A stretch of 64,000 nt of DNA from Cynocephalus volans (taxonomy: Eukaryota > Chordata > Mammalia > Dermoptera > Cynocephalidae), in assembly GCF_027409185.1 (NCBI RefSeq), contig NC_084463.1:70541852-70605851 (forward strand). Reading direction: 5' to 3'. A program made the position numbers and the translations under genes. The notes below the pieces were generated by a model that worked only from the letters and a program-made list of their open reading frames with translations, ran no database searches and was not told the DNA's origin. Positions 24,661 to 36,100 of this stretch are shown here, piece after piece. Positions within the stretch are counted from its first letter, which is position 1; each line of letters starts with the position of its first letter.

Positions 24661-25044
24661 CTGGAAAAGATGGTAGCTGATAAAAAATAGAAAAGCAATT
24701 CACATATGTCAATCTCTCAGGAGTTATAATTTCTTACAATAATTTCTTGATATTTAGAGGAAGATTTAACAGGTTTTGCATGGTGATGTTTAAAATCTAG
24801 AAATTAAGTTAAAAATTTGGGAGATAAGCTCTTTGGGTGCTAAGTAGAATGACTCAGGACAGCAGCTAAAATGTCAGGCTACAGTTCCTATTTCCCTTTG
24901 GGTTAGCAGTGAATCCACATGGCATCACATGTAGACAGAAGTCATTAACATTGTACCTGAGGAGTGCTCAAAATATCAACCTGCCTTAGTATATCCTGAG
25001 TTGGTTTAAAATCCCTATCTAATCTAGAATCAGTACACTACTTC

Positions 25045-25252
25045 TTGCAAGCCAAATTTAGCCCAGTGTCTGTTTTTGAAAATAAAGTTTTATTGGAACA
25101 CAGCCATTCTCATTCATTTACATATTGTCATTAGCTTTCATGCTACAATGGTAGAGCTGTATGTTTGTGGCAGAGACCACATGGGCTGCAAACTTAAAAT
25201 ATTTACTATCTGGTTCTTTACAGAAAAAAAATTGCCAATCACTGATCTAGCT
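25045..25252 (-). mobile_element. hAT-Charlie-type MITE relic
   Basis: Contains the well-known mammalian MITE wording TTTTATTGGAACACAGCCAT, then GGCAGAGACCACATGGGCTG, then TTTACTATCTGGTTCTTTAC. The MER subfamily is not fixed. Confidence 0.6.
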
Positions 25253-25364
25253 CCTGAGCAGAGTTTTGTTCCATAAAGGCCCAATTAAAATGGAAATTCA
25301 TTAGCTGAGAGGGATAGTATGTTAAGCCATAGTCACTGCTTAATTCATTAGTGCACTGTTTAGT

Positions 25365-25725
25365 GTGGCAAGTAAGAGCACAAGCTCGAGCCATTGTGTC
25401 TAGGTTCAAATTTCAGCTCTGCCATGTAATAGTTGTGCAAGTAATTTAGGAAGGTTCATAAACTTTGCTAAGTCCTAGACAGAACTATAGGGTTCAGTTT
25501 TGAAGTTCATTCATTGCACAACTCCAGGGGCAAATATATTATGTGGTCTACATGATTGATGACGTGGAATTATGCAATGGACAAACTGTGTGCCCCTATG
25601 TGGTTCACACATCTGTTAAGTGAAGCCAATATTAGCATCTTTCTCATAGAAGGGTTGTAAACAACAAATTAGGTAACATAATAAAGCAATTAGTACAGGC
25701 CTTAGCACAGTATATGCATTCGCAT
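25365..25725 (+). mobile_element. MIR SINE, sense, interrupted
   Basis: The 5' part (AGAGCACAAGCTCGAGCCAT, then TTCAAATTTCAGCTCTGCCA) and the 3' part (GAAGGGTTGTAAACAACAAA, then CCTTAGCACAGTATATG) are collinear with MIR. About 130 bases of unexplained sequence separate them. Confidence 0.6.
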
Positions 25726-25842
25726 AAACTCACTTATATATAAACTTATATGACAAATTACTTATATATAACTAAAATTACTTATATATAAACTTATGCA
25801 TAAACTTACTTATATGCACGATAAACTTACTCTGGCAAATTG
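25722..25842. repeat. Degenerate AT-rich tandem array (TTACTTATATATAA-like)
   Basis: Several diverged copies of a 14-20 base motif around ACTTATATATAA and ATAAACTTA follow one another. Confidence 0.7.
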
Positions 25843-25919
25843 CTAGTTATCTCCCCAAACCATCTCCACTCTCACTTTCTTCCTTCCTTTTTTTTTTTTT
25901 TTTAATTTCTTCCTTTCTA

Positions 25920-26325
25920 ATAGAGTTGTAGTTGAACACAAAACCATCTCATTAGGTTCCATATTTCCTAGTTTCCCTGCAGGTAGGTGTGGTTATATGA
26001 TTAAATTTGCGAAAAGAAATATAAGTAGAAGAGATAAGTGCAACTTCCACATTATCTCTGTTTGAAGATTACTCATTTTTTCTGGACTTTGACTTTTTCT
26101 CTTCCTCATGGAGTATGCCAGAAGGTATAGCACAGAACCAACATTGACTATGCAGAGGAAAACAACACCTGAGGGAGATGAAAAAACAGAAAAGATGGAA
26201 GGAATCTGGCTCCCTTAATGATCTGAGGAGTAGAACTTCCAGGACAGACTGTGCAGGACAAACTCACATACGAGAGAGAAATAAACACTCATCTTATTTA
26301 AGCCACAATATTTTAACACATTTAT
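25920..26325 (+). mobile_element. Probable ERVL-type LTR relic
   Basis: The 5' wording (TTTCCCTGCAGGTAGGTGTG, GTTATATGATTAAATTTGCG) and the 3' wording (AGAGAGAAATAAACACTCAT, CTTATTTAAGCCACAATATT) fit an old mammalian ERVL-class LTR. No internal region is present. Confidence 0.5.
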
Positions 26326-26620
26326 TGATGCATAATTGACATACAACAACCTGCACATATTTAAACTGCACAATTCGTTATGTTTTGACTTAGGTATATG
26401 TCTGTGAAACCATCACCACAATCACAGTAATGATTCTATCTTTCATCCCCATAAATTTTTTTGTGCCCCTTTGGAAACCTTCCCTTCTGCCTGCCCATCC
26501 CCATACCTGTTCCCCAGTCATAAGGCAAAAACTATATCGTATAGTCTTTGGTCACAGTACCTTAACCTTTACCTAAACTAATGCAAATATTCTTAGTTAT
26601 TACCCTGAGTTTTGTGTCAG
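26326..26620 (-). mobile_element. L1M-type 3' fragment, antisense
   Basis: TTGATGCATAATTGACATAC, CACATATTTAAACTGCACAA and GTGAAACCATCACCACAATC are the usual antisense wording of old L1M 3' ends. Confidence 0.75.
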
Positions 26621-26769
26621 TTCCCATGGAGATTTTTCACAAATGGTCCAGGTGACGGATATGTTTATGTGTGTGGAGCAGGGGGCAAGGAGGGGAAAGA
26701 AATATGTGAAGCATAAGCCATAGAGTAAAGCAGTGTTTGGGGGTCAGTGGTTTAAGCCATCAGGGACAA

Positions 26770-26900
26770 CTGCTTGTTTGACTGTAAACTCATTAAGGGT
26801 GGGGCTTACGTTTCATTCACCTCTGCGTCTCCGGCACAGACAACAGTGTCCTACCTTCAGTGGACACTCAAAACATTGCTAAATTGGTGAGTGGATGGGG
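26770..26900 (+). mobile_element. L2 LINE 3' end, sense
   Basis: TGTAAACTCATTAAGGGTGG, TTCATTCACCTCTGCGTCTC and the diverged end near 26880 (TCAAAACATTGCTAAATTGG) follow the L2 3' order. Confidence 0.75.
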
Positions 26901-27439
26901 ATAGGGTAGCATAAAAAGAGAGGAAAAACAGTCAGCAACGTAAGTTACTTTATATTTATTCACTGAACTTAGTATGATTTGTGGCTGTATCAAGAGACCA
27001 AGATCAACAGCATATTTTAGACAATTTTGCTTCAAAGCAAACAAAGATATACAGAAATATGTGTAGCTGCAGCAATTTTAGGAAAAACATCTTTGATCTT
27101 CTAAAATATTTGGTGAAGGAGAAAAAAATAAGAAAACATTCAGTGTTATGAAAACCCTCAGGAGAGTAACAATTTTATTTAAGAGCTATCTCTGATTATA
27201 TTTTTTTCCACTTCTGATCTCCAGCTTAAGAGAAAATAACAAAACAGAACGACGAAGAATGAGCAGAATGAGTAATGTGCCAGAGTGGGGGGAAGGGCAA
27301 GAAAACAGATGGGTGGAAACTGGAAAATCCTCACCAGCCTGATTGAGAGGGTGCCCGGGACTGTGTTTTTTTGGGTTTTTTGTTTTTCCTTTTGATGGTC
27401 TCAAAATGCTTTCATTCATCACTCAACCAATCGGGAACT
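26901..27439. other. No recognisable feature
   Basis: Unassigned sequence with a T-rich run near 27367. Confidence 0.4.
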
Positions 27440-27905
27440 AAGCTACAAGTTGGGGGTAAAATGATAAACATGGCATCTTAATAGGATCTTAATAGGATAA
27501 GACAGTCACGTAAACACATAAACAAGAGTTGTAAATGAAGGGACCCTACATGCCAATTTGTCCAGGACAATTCCAGTTTAAATCTATTGGATCAATGTAA
27601 TTTTTGCTAGCAGGCTGCAAAGTGTCTCAGGTTAGATGACAAATACAGTGCTATGATAGGCATCTTAACGGAATCTCATAGAACAGAGTAGTTAAGTCTA
27701 CCTGAGGAGGTCAGGAAAGATTTCATACAGAGGAAACATTTAAAATGAATATGAAATTTAAGTAGCTATAAGCCAGGAAAGTAAAGTCAGTTGGGCACTT
27801 CAGGCAGGAGAAACATTGTGAGCTGAGTTTCAGGGTTACGAGCAAGCACAGTACTCACAGAGAAAAAAGAGGGTGCAAAGACAGGGAAAGCTTAACGAGA
27901 GTGGG
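27440..27905 (-). mobile_element. L2 LINE relic, antisense
   Basis: GAGGAGGTCAGGAAAGATTT, CAGGCAGGAGAAACATTGTG and GGGTGCAAAGACAGGGAAAG resemble antisense L2 body sequence. It is strongly diverged. Confidence 0.5.
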
Positions 27906-28585
27906 TTTTTATTTTTCCATTAACAATTTATGGGTAATGGGACAGAATCCCTTAAGGATGCCTAAAATTATTTCTCAGAATCCAAGTGAGTTGGTGACCA
28001 CATTTTATTATTAGGGTTCATCCTCCCAACAAGTGATTCCTCAAATGACATCCATGAGGTCAGGTGCAAGAGCAGGACAAGGCCGGTGACACTGATTCAG
28101 CATTTCATGAAAGGACGTAACAAAAGAACAGAGGACAAAATGTTGAATACATGTAGTAGCAAAAGAGCTTTTAATACAATAAAATATTTCTTCATAGCTG
28201 AGTAAACAGGGAAGTGAAATCAGGCTAGATGAGAGGAGGAAGTGTAGGGAAAAATAAAAAGGGTAAGAAACTAAATGACCAGTTTAATGGATCTCAAATT
28301 ATAAGAATCATATAATGTGTTTATTAAAAGTACAGTCTCTGGTGCTTTACTTCTAGAATTTTAATATAGAAAACTTGGTATGAGTTCCAAAAATCATCTC
28401 AAGGAGACGGGTATGCTTGAAGTGAAGTGAAGAGTGTCCAGAGGCGAATTCAATGCAAACAAACATTCTGCCTTTTTGGAATTTCTCTCATCAGCTGCTT
28501 TCTTACTGTAAGTGTGTTAGTTCTTTCCTTTATTCCTCCCTTTTCCCAATCACTGGCTCATTCAAAAACTTAGATTTCTAAGGGC
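27906..28585. other. No recognisable feature
   Basis: Unassigned sequence. Confidence 0.4.
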
Positions 28586-28589
28586 TCAG

Positions 28590-28722
28590 TTCACTTACCA
28601 ACCTTGACAAGTTGTTTAAATCATTTCTCAGTTTCATCATCTGTAAAATGGGGATAAAAATCCCTATGTTGTAGGGATGTTGCATTAAATAAAATAATTT
28701 TTACAAGGGACCCTAAATAGAA
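28590..28722 (+). mobile_element. MIR SINE 3' part, sense
   Basis: CAGTTTCATCATCTGTAAAA, then TGGGGATAAAAATCCCTATG, is the standard MIR core. Confidence 0.8.
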
Positions 28723-28808
28723 ACCCAAATATAATAATGCCTTAAAATGTATTGGTTACTTTTGTTCATTGTGTTTTATCATCTTACTACATGTCAGTAC
28801 TTAGAAAC

Positions 28809-28882
28809 CTTGATAACACCAAGGTCAAGTATTAGGATCCCCCTACCAGCCAGCAGGGAAAAAAAAAAAAAAAAAAAAAAAA
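28809..28882 (+). mobile_element. 5'-truncated tRNA-Ile-type SINE with 24-A tail (CYN-like)
   Basis: CTTGATAACACCAAGGTCAA, then TAGGATCCCCCTACCAGCC, matches the 3' half of the tRNA-Ile-like units in the two fuller SINEs of this window. A pure run of 24 A (28859-28882) follows. The truncation removes the A box. The long clean tail suggests a young insertion. No clear target duplication was found. Confidence 0.65.
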
Positions 28883-28971
28883 CCCTTCAGAAGGCTGTTC
28901 CTCAAGTGGATTTAATCAAATGGAGCTCTAAGTACCCAGAGAAGATTCCAGATGATCAGAAATCATTCTGA

Positions 28972-29284
28972 TATCCAGTAAGACTGAGAGGGGAGAATGG
29001 TTGCTTTAAGTCCTTACAGAGAATTCTAAAATTCTAAGAACAAAATGCTAAGCTCACAGCATACTAGTTTAATGTAGGATCATAAAATATTTACATTGGA
29101 AGTGTTGTTGAAAGTTACCTAGTTCAAATATATCATTTGTTGATTAGGAAACTGATGTGTAAGAAGGTTAGGTCCTTTACCCCGGAGTAAAGTGGTAGAA
29201 ATTAATCTAGTGCCTGGAAGTTTTGATTGTCAATCCATAGATTTTTCTACTGCTCCTGCTCCCTTGATTGTTTCTCATAGATTC
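28972..29284. other. No firm feature; possible ancient repeat
   Basis: A short block near 29090-29200 (GTTACCTAGTTCAAATATAT, TGATTAGGAAACTGATGTG) resembles a widespread old mammalian repeat, but I cannot name it. Confidence 0.35.
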
Positions 29285-30090
29285 ACGTATTTATTCATTC
29301 ATTTATTTAGTTTACAATTTTTACTGAGCAACTAATATGTGCCTGACATTATTTAAGACACTGAAATTCCTACCCTAAAGTAGCCAATAATCTGATAATA
29401 CTAGATAAAATTAGTTGAGAATTTATAATATGTGAAATACTATTTTAGATGTTTTGCTTGTATTAATTCACTAATACCCACAACAACTCTATGAAGCTAT
29501 TTATTATCCCCATTTTACAGATAAGGAAAATGCAGCTCAGGAATTAGATAATTTGTTCAAGATTGTTGAGCTAGTAAGTGGTCAAATGGAATGTAACACT
29601 AACTTGCTGTCTTAACTACTATTCTGTGTTTCCTCTTAGAGAGGGAAAACATGCAAAAAAAAGCAGATAATCAAATAATAAAATAAACACAAATAGTGAC
29701 AGTGCTATAATGGAATAGAGTAAAGCTCAAAGATAATAGTGAAGAGAAGAAGGTTGGAATCTATTCTGAGGCTAGTAGGGAAGTTTTTCTGCATTGCAAC
29801 AAGCTTAATACCAAAAAGACTGAAAGGCAGCTAAATAAAGAGACCATGAATAATGTTCACACACAGGGAATAGCATGTGAGAAGATCAGGTATGTAAGAG
29901 ACTGGCATGTTCATGCAAAGAAAAGGAAGCCAGAGTGACTAGGGAGTCGAGATTGAGGACAGGAACAAAAGGAGACACTGTTGTAGAGTAAAGCAGAGTC
30001 CAGATGGGGCAGTATCTTGGGCCACATTAAGAAATTTCCATTTCATTATAAGCAACAAGGGAAGCCACTGAAGCATTTTAAGCTGAAACC
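29285..30090 (-). mobile_element. L2 LINE relic, antisense, split by a MIR
   Basis: Antisense L2 3' wording (TATTCATTCATTTATTTAG, AATATGTGCCTGACATTAT) is followed, after a MIR, by L2 body sequence ending in AACAAGGGAAGCCACTGAAG and ATTTTAAGCTG. Confidence 0.7.
29450..29605 (-). mobile_element. MIR SINE, antisense, within L2
   Basis: ATTATCCCCATTTTACAGAT, AAGGAAAATGCAGCTCAGGA and GAGCTAGTAAGTGGTC form a clear antisense MIR core. Confidence 0.85.
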
Positions 30091-30905
30091 ATGGTTTCTA
30101 TGCTCTTTACATCTTCAGTCTCTTTCACACTACAGCATTATACATGTTGGGCTGTGAATAAAATTTAGAGTCAAATCGATGGACTGTTTTTAACATTACC
30201 AATAGAGAAGGCATTTTTTTCCACGTGACAGCCCTTTTATTGTATGGAGGGGGATACAGATCACACAGAAATAATAAGCAGTTCTATAGAGCTAAACATA
30301 TCCCAGAACTTTTTCAGTTTTCATGCCAATAAAAATATTGTTCTACTACTCACAGCACCATCTGGATATTTGAATAACTAACTAATAGTGATGCTATTTA
30401 AAATCAAAAGGTCAGCCGTAGGCTTATATTTTTAGAAATCTCCAGCCTAATGAAATAAAGCATTCAGCTAGAATTTTTTTTTCTCAGTCCATAGGTTCCT
30501 TGCTCATGTTTTACAGAAATAAATTATTTCTATTTTTAAGAGAAATATGTTCTTGAAAAAATGTTTCTTCAGTGATCCATCTCAAGCATAATATATATTT
30601 CAGAGCAAAAACAAAAATAGATTCACCTCTGACATATAGAATTGTTGAAAGCAGGAGAGGCATATAATAGAGGGGAAATATTTCCAGGAATTATTTGAAT
30701 GCTTTCATTAGAAGAATAAACCTTAAGTATTGGTATTAGTTTGGTATTAAACCAAACTAGAGTCTGGGTCTGGGATCAAGGAGGATAAAAACGACAATTT
30801 GGACTTAGTTCAAGGTTCACTTCCAAGGTAGCTAATAAGTCATGCAAAGGAAAGTTATGAGACACGGATAAGACTGTTGCACTCTTGTACCCTACAGAGG
30901 AGTTC
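30091..30905. other. No recognisable feature
   Basis: AT-rich unassigned sequence. Confidence 0.45.
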
Positions 30906-30907
30906 TC

Positions 30908-31322
30908 TGCAATGGACTGAATGTCTCCCCAAAACTTATTGAAGCTTGACCAGCACTGTAATGGTGCTAAGAGGGTAGAAAATCCAGTTATGGTATTTGA
31001 AAAGAGGGGCCTTTAAGAGGTGATTAGATTGTTAGGACTGTGCCCTCATGAATAGATTGATCCGCTCATGTAGTAGTGAGCATGGTTCTGATGGCTTTAT
31101 AAGGAGAGTGCGTGAGGTTAGCTCTCTCTTGCTCAAGCCATTCTCACTATGTGATACCCTACATTGCTGTAGAGAGTCACAACTGGAAAGAAGGCCCTCA
31201 TGAGATGTGTGCCCTGAATCATGGACTTCCCAGCCTACAAACTATAAGAAATAAATTTCATTTCTTTATAATTTATCCAGTTTCAAGTACTCTGTTATAA
31301 GAAACAAAAAAAGACATATACA
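30908..31322 (+). mobile_element. MaLR-type solo LTR 1, sense
   Basis: Starts TGCAATGGACTGAATGTCTC, contains GGCCTTTAAGAGGTGATTAG and GGCTTTATAAGGAGAGTG (TATA region), and has a polyadenylation region near AAGAAATAAATTTCATTTC. It ends near CATATACA. This is the usual layout of ERVL-MaLR (MLT1/MST-group) LTRs. There is no internal sequence. The possible target copies (TTCTC and CCCTC) are imperfect. Confidence 0.85.
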
Positions 31323-32821
31323 CCCTCCAAGCTCCATGATTATGGCAGCCCTCACAGAGTGGATATGTACATTGCCAAGGGCACATGGAATCAGGGATGT
31401 CTGCCGTAGACACCCTTGAGTCACATTAGCACCAGGAAGAACTTTTTAAAATTTGTAGTATTTTCATTTTTTACAACTCTGCAAACCTTGCCACCATAGG
31501 CTGAATGTATAAGTAATGGGTCTTAAAATTTTTGCTGGGACTGGGGCAATCTCTCTTCTATCTAAGCCATCACTGCCAAATCTAGAAGTTTTACTATCTA
31601 TCTAGGCACTTTCCTGGCCAGCCAGTCATAGCCTACCATAGTAACCCATCCTAAGTTAAAGAGTGATCAATCCCTTATGACTAGCACTAAATGTTGTATT
31701 GCTTATGGAAATGATACCTTAAACAAATCAGTAAAAGCATGAAGTATAAATTAGCACTTATCTAGTCCCATATCCTGAATTACATGTTTAAAAATAGCAA
31801 ATGATGATTAATTCCAAATACAAGGAAAATAATAGCATTAGGTCAGGGATGTTATAATCACTAGTATTAGCTAGAAAGAATTCTAGTCAAAAAGTGTTCT
31901 CATAATCATTTGATAAATAATGTTTGACATGCATACACATAAATTTCAGAAATAAAGCCATGTATCTGAACATTCCAGGTTTTTGTGGAGACAAGTCAAA
32001 ACTTTGCTAAGCAACAAAAGCTCTATGCATTTAGCACTTACCTGACCCCACTGACCTAGCAAGGAACACATTTACCTTTGAAAGCACACAGAGGTACACT
32101 AGAGGAGACATCATTATTTTTTTTTCTTTTTTTCTGTTAGATGCTCTTTTTGTCATTAAACAATGTGAGAACAATTGCATCAGCTTTGGAAAATGAACCC
32201 AAGACATATTTTAAATTCCTTCTGTTGACAAACACAAGATTAAGTGCTACAATAAATGAGTTCACAACAAGTCATAAGTATAATTACAGTGTTCATTTCA
32301 TCTAATGATTTTAAGAGAACAGGTTATCCATTATGATGACGTCTATACAAGAGCATTGGAATTAGACTAGGGAGAATCTCTTTCCCTAGTGTCCCTCTAT
32401 CTGCATCCTGAAAGGTCTAAAAGTAGGTGTCTGAGTGCAGCCTGCCAATACTTTAATGAATACAGTCTCTTGACATTATTTTCTCATAACAACATTGATA
32501 CACATTATCAAATAAATATTTAATCTCATACTGCATGGACTGTTCTCACATGATCTATTTATCCATCAACACATATAAAATATATCATCATCTTTTCCAA
32601 ACTAACAGGCATATAAAGAGATTTAATCTTATTTATTTTTTCATGCTGACATTGGTTGATCTATGTACTATATCATTTGTAAGTATTGGAATTGCTGTGA
32701 TGTCATGTGCCCAGTTCAGTATCATTCTCAAACAGAAACTTAGATAAAATGGTAGTTTGTCATTCCTCCCCAAAATGTATTTATGGGTATGGATTAAGTC
32801 ATACATCATCAATGGGTATAC
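31323..32821. other. No recognisable feature
   Basis: Unassigned AT-rich sequence without coding signature. Confidence 0.45.
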
Positions 32822-33128
32822 CAAATAGAAAATAAGGAAAGATCTTCAATGTTCATGGATTGGAATAATTAATGTTGTGAAAATGTTCATACTACCCACA
32901 ACAATCTACAGACTAATGCAATCCCCATCAAAATATCAATGGCATTCTTCACAGAAATAGAAAAAGGCAATCCTAACATTTGTATGGAACAACAAAAGAC
33001 CCCAAATAGCCAAAGCAATACTGAACAAAAAAAAAATAATAATAAAGCCAGAGGCATTACACTATCTGACTTCAAATTATACTACAAAGCTAATAGAAAC
33101 CACAACAGAATGGCACTGGCATATTAGG
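32822..33128 (+). mobile_element. L1 ORF2 3' fragment, sense
   Basis: CAAAATATCAATGGCATTCT, TCACAGAAATAGAAAAAGGC and TTTGTATGGAACAACAAAAG are L1 ORF2 downstream of the RT domain. The fragment is short and internal, with no L1 3'UTR. Confidence 0.9.
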
Positions 33129-33424
33129 AAATGAAATGTAAAAAAATGGCATAGTTGCCATAGGTGCACTTTTAATGTGTAAGGTTGAAAACTTTTTAGA
33201 AATGCCACTCATTACCTGTTCCTACCTTATCTTTCTGAAATATTCCCACCCCACTGTCCCAGCTGAGCAGACATTAGACCAAATATCCTCACCATCCCTC
33301 CCCCACCTCCTCATTCCACCCACTCCCACCCTCTCTACCCTGAGTATTTCTGCTGCAGCTAACTGGGTAAAAACAGAGATTTTAACAAATAGGTACCATA
33401 TTCGAAGTTTAGCCTTAACCTATA

Positions 33425-33865
33425 ACTTGTGAGACTCAGCAACCAAAGATAAGATACACAAATCATACTGTCTTCCAACAACTGGAACCAGATTTAGTCA
33501 ATGATGAACACTTGCTGTGAAAACCTTATAGAACTGGGTCTATGGAAGTAATTAAAACCCCAGGCCTTTAAAGTTATACAGGAGGAGAATCTCAGAGACG
33601 GTTGGAAGACAAATGAGAAGGGAGCTCAAACCCAGGCAAAAGAAGGTATTGGAGTCCTTGGCCCCCAAGAGACAAATAGCCTCTGTCCTCACTGCCCAGG
33701 TCCTGGCCTGCATCTGAGCAATCTTGATCTCTCTTTAGTCCTGAGATTCAGTAGGTGTGGGGGCTCTACATTGACTCCTTACAATAAATTTCCCTTTTCA
33801 TGTGCAAGCTTGCATGAGCCTCTGTTCCTTGCAACTGAAGAAATATCCTAATTAGGACATGAACA
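33425..33865 (+). mobile_element. Possible ERVL-type LTR relic
   Basis: Near 33781 ACAATAAATTTCCCTTTTCA is followed by TGTTCCTTGCAACTGAAGAA, a pairing common at the 3' ends of ERVL LTRs. The 5' limit is uncertain. Confidence 0.45.
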
Positions 33866-34039
33866 ACTTGTGTTGGGGGGCAGGGTTGGGAGGGTTTACC
33901 TTCAGCTTCTTTTTTACATCCAGGAATAAAAACATAGAACAAACAAAGCATTTTGATGTTTTTAAATTAAAAGTTCAACATGATTTCAAAGGAGAGGGAA
34001 ATATTGGGAAATAAATAAGTAAGAGAGGCTCTTGACACT

Positions 34040-34432
34040 TGCTATGGGTCAAATGCGTCCCCCAGAAGTTTGTGTATTGGAAATTTGGCCTCCATAATAA
34101 CAGTGTTAAGAGGGTGGGAAATCCAGTACAGTGTTTTAAAGCTGGGGCCTTTAAGAAGTGATTATACTGTACGGACTGTGCCCATTCACAGAGTAATGGG
34201 TGTTGTTGCAATGGCTTCATAAGGAGAGTGAGTGAGAAAGTTAGCTTCTCACCATGTGACATCCTGGTTGCTATGGAACCTGTAGAGAGTTCTCACGCAG
34301 AAAAAGGGCCTCATCAGATGTTTTGGACTGTGGACTTTCCAGCCTCCAAAACCGTAAGAAATAAATTTCATTCCTTTACAAATTACCTTGTTTCAGATAT
34401 TCTGTTATAAGCAACAGAAACACACTAATACA
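34040..34432 (+). mobile_element. MaLR-type solo LTR 2, sense
   Basis: A 393-bp element from TGCTATGGGTC to AACACACTAATACA, with GGGGCCTTTAAGAAGTGATT and GGCTTCATAAGGAGAGTGAG inside and AAGAAATAAATTTCATTCC at the polyadenylation site. The flanks are ACACT and ACAGT, a one-mismatch 5-bp duplication. Confidence 0.88.
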
Positions 34433-34773
34433 ACAGTCTATAAAAAATAAAGTATATTAATCAGCAATTTACTTATTGCCAAAAAATCATGACCGTGCCA
34501 TCTATATATTCAATCATGGAGAAACATGATACTCTAAAATGTTAACAGGGATGATGTAGGGCTAATTCCATCCACACTTTAAATTCATATTTGGAAAGAA
34601 GACAGGAATCTACATGCCATGTCCTATGGTGAATGTTGACATTCATGCTGAGCTTAAGAACAGGTAGACAGAAAAAGCACCAAATCTGAATAAGAACCTA
34701 ATTGGTCACAAAAGAATAATATCAACATGAATGGGAAAACTAGTCTGTGAGTTTTGCATTTCAAATCAGAAAA

Positions 34774-34888
34774 ACTAGGGCCAGCCCGTGGCTCACTCAG
34801 GAGAGTGTGGTGCTCACAACACCAAGGCCACAAGTTCGGATCCCTATATAGGGATGGCCGGTTAGTTCACTGGGAGAGCGTGGTGCTG
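34774..34888 (+). mobile_element. tRNA-Ile-derived dimeric SINE (CYN-like), sense
   Basis: The first unit runs from GGGCCAGCCCGTGGCTCAC through GTGGTGCTCACAACACCAAG to a B box (AAGTTCGGATCCC). A second unit starts at GGGATGGCCGGTTAGTTCAC and is cut at GAGCGTGGTGCTG. The D-arm, anticodon arm and T-arm order matches tRNA-Ile. A 13-bp direct repeat TCAAATCAGAAAA flanks it (34761-34773 and 34889-34901), so L1-type retroposition is clear. Tandem tRNA-Ile SINEs are known from colugos (CYN family); that name is from memory. Confidence 0.88.
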
Positions 34889-34901
34889 TCAAATCAGAAA
34901 A

Positions 34902-35936
34902 CCTCAAAGATTTTCATTCATAAAGCTATTTGGGGAAGAATAGTTGCCTGGGAGTTGCTCCAGGGCAGACATTTATATTTACAACAGCAATCATGGCATA
35001 AATTGCAGGACTCTTCTTACATTAGGCACTTCTAGAGCTATCAATTCCTCTCTTCAATTTTACAGTTGTCACGGATGAATCATTTTGCCCAACACTAGCT
35101 ATACTGAAGAGTGCTTAGTTATACCAATGCAGAATTAGATGAGGAAATTTCTGAGGACTCATTCACTTTTGAGAAACTGATTCTGGCAAGAAATGCCATG
35201 ACCATCCAGTGCAGTTGCAATTATTGTTTACTGTGACCTTAATACGGGAAGCATTAATACAGAAAGTATTTCATAGGCTTTCCAGCAACTCCTCTCATAG
35301 GTACTTTCATTGGGTATTTGTTGATTCTGCAACCCAGGATCCGTGCCAATTTCTCTCTGATTTAAATAATAAATTATAGGCAATATAATAAAATCACAGG
35401 ATAGAGGTTGTCAAGATATTTTCATAATAGGCCTTTTGATAATCAATATAGATATTTCATGGACTTAAAATTTTTTTATAAGCTGTGATAGATTTTGAAC
35501 TTATCAAAATGGTATCGCTGCCCCCAAAAGATGCCTTTGTTTTTATGACTTGATATAGAAGAATAAACATCTCTGAAATAAATAGCAATTGCCAAGCTTC
35601 ATGCCTAGCAACGTAATAGTAAATTCTGGAAAACAACAGAATTACATCAAGGTAAAATATTAAAGGTACTTATGCAAAATGTAGACCTGAAAGTCTATTA
35701 GAAAGCAGTATGAGATGCATAGATTTGAAGCTGATACATTTTTTCCCCTACTCTGAGAAACTACAGTTTTAAAGATGAAGCTTGTAGCTTGGAGACCCTA
35801 ACTTAGTTAGGAATAAATAATTTATATTCATCCAAATTGAATACCTGACTCTCTACCATATTAAGTGCTATAATTATGAGGACCAGACAAGTGCTTCACT
35901 TCCATTTTCTGAGGCGTTATTTTTTATGGTTGAATA
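34902..35936. other. No recognisable feature
   Basis: Unassigned AT-rich sequence. Confidence 0.45.
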
Positions 35937-35953
35937 TATCTATGGATATTTCT

Positions 35954-36083
35954 TAACCCTTGACTTGGTGTTGTCAGCACCACACTCACCCAGTGAGCAA
36001 CCAGCCATCCCTATATGGGATCCGAACCCGTGGCCTTGGTGTTATCAGCACCACACTCTCCCGAGTGAGCCACGGGCCGGCCC
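35954..36083 (-). mobile_element. tRNA-Ile-derived dimeric SINE (CYN-like), antisense
   Basis: Read on the minus strand it begins GGGCCGGCCCGTGGCTCACT and has GTGGTGCTGATAACACCAAG and the B box GGGTTCGGATCCC. It then enters a second tRNA-like unit that ends near CCAAGTCAAGGGTTA. A perfect 17-bp target duplication TATCTATGGATATTTCT flanks it (35937-35953 and 36084-36100). The perfect duplication and well-kept promoter boxes mark it as a young insertion. Confidence 0.92.
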
Positions 36084-36100
36084 TATCTATGGATATTTCT

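Noticed and set aside
34774..36083. Functional tRNA-Ile genes
   Set aside because: The tRNA-like units lack a complete acceptor stem pairing, are tandem and truncated, and are flanked by target duplications, so they are SINEs.
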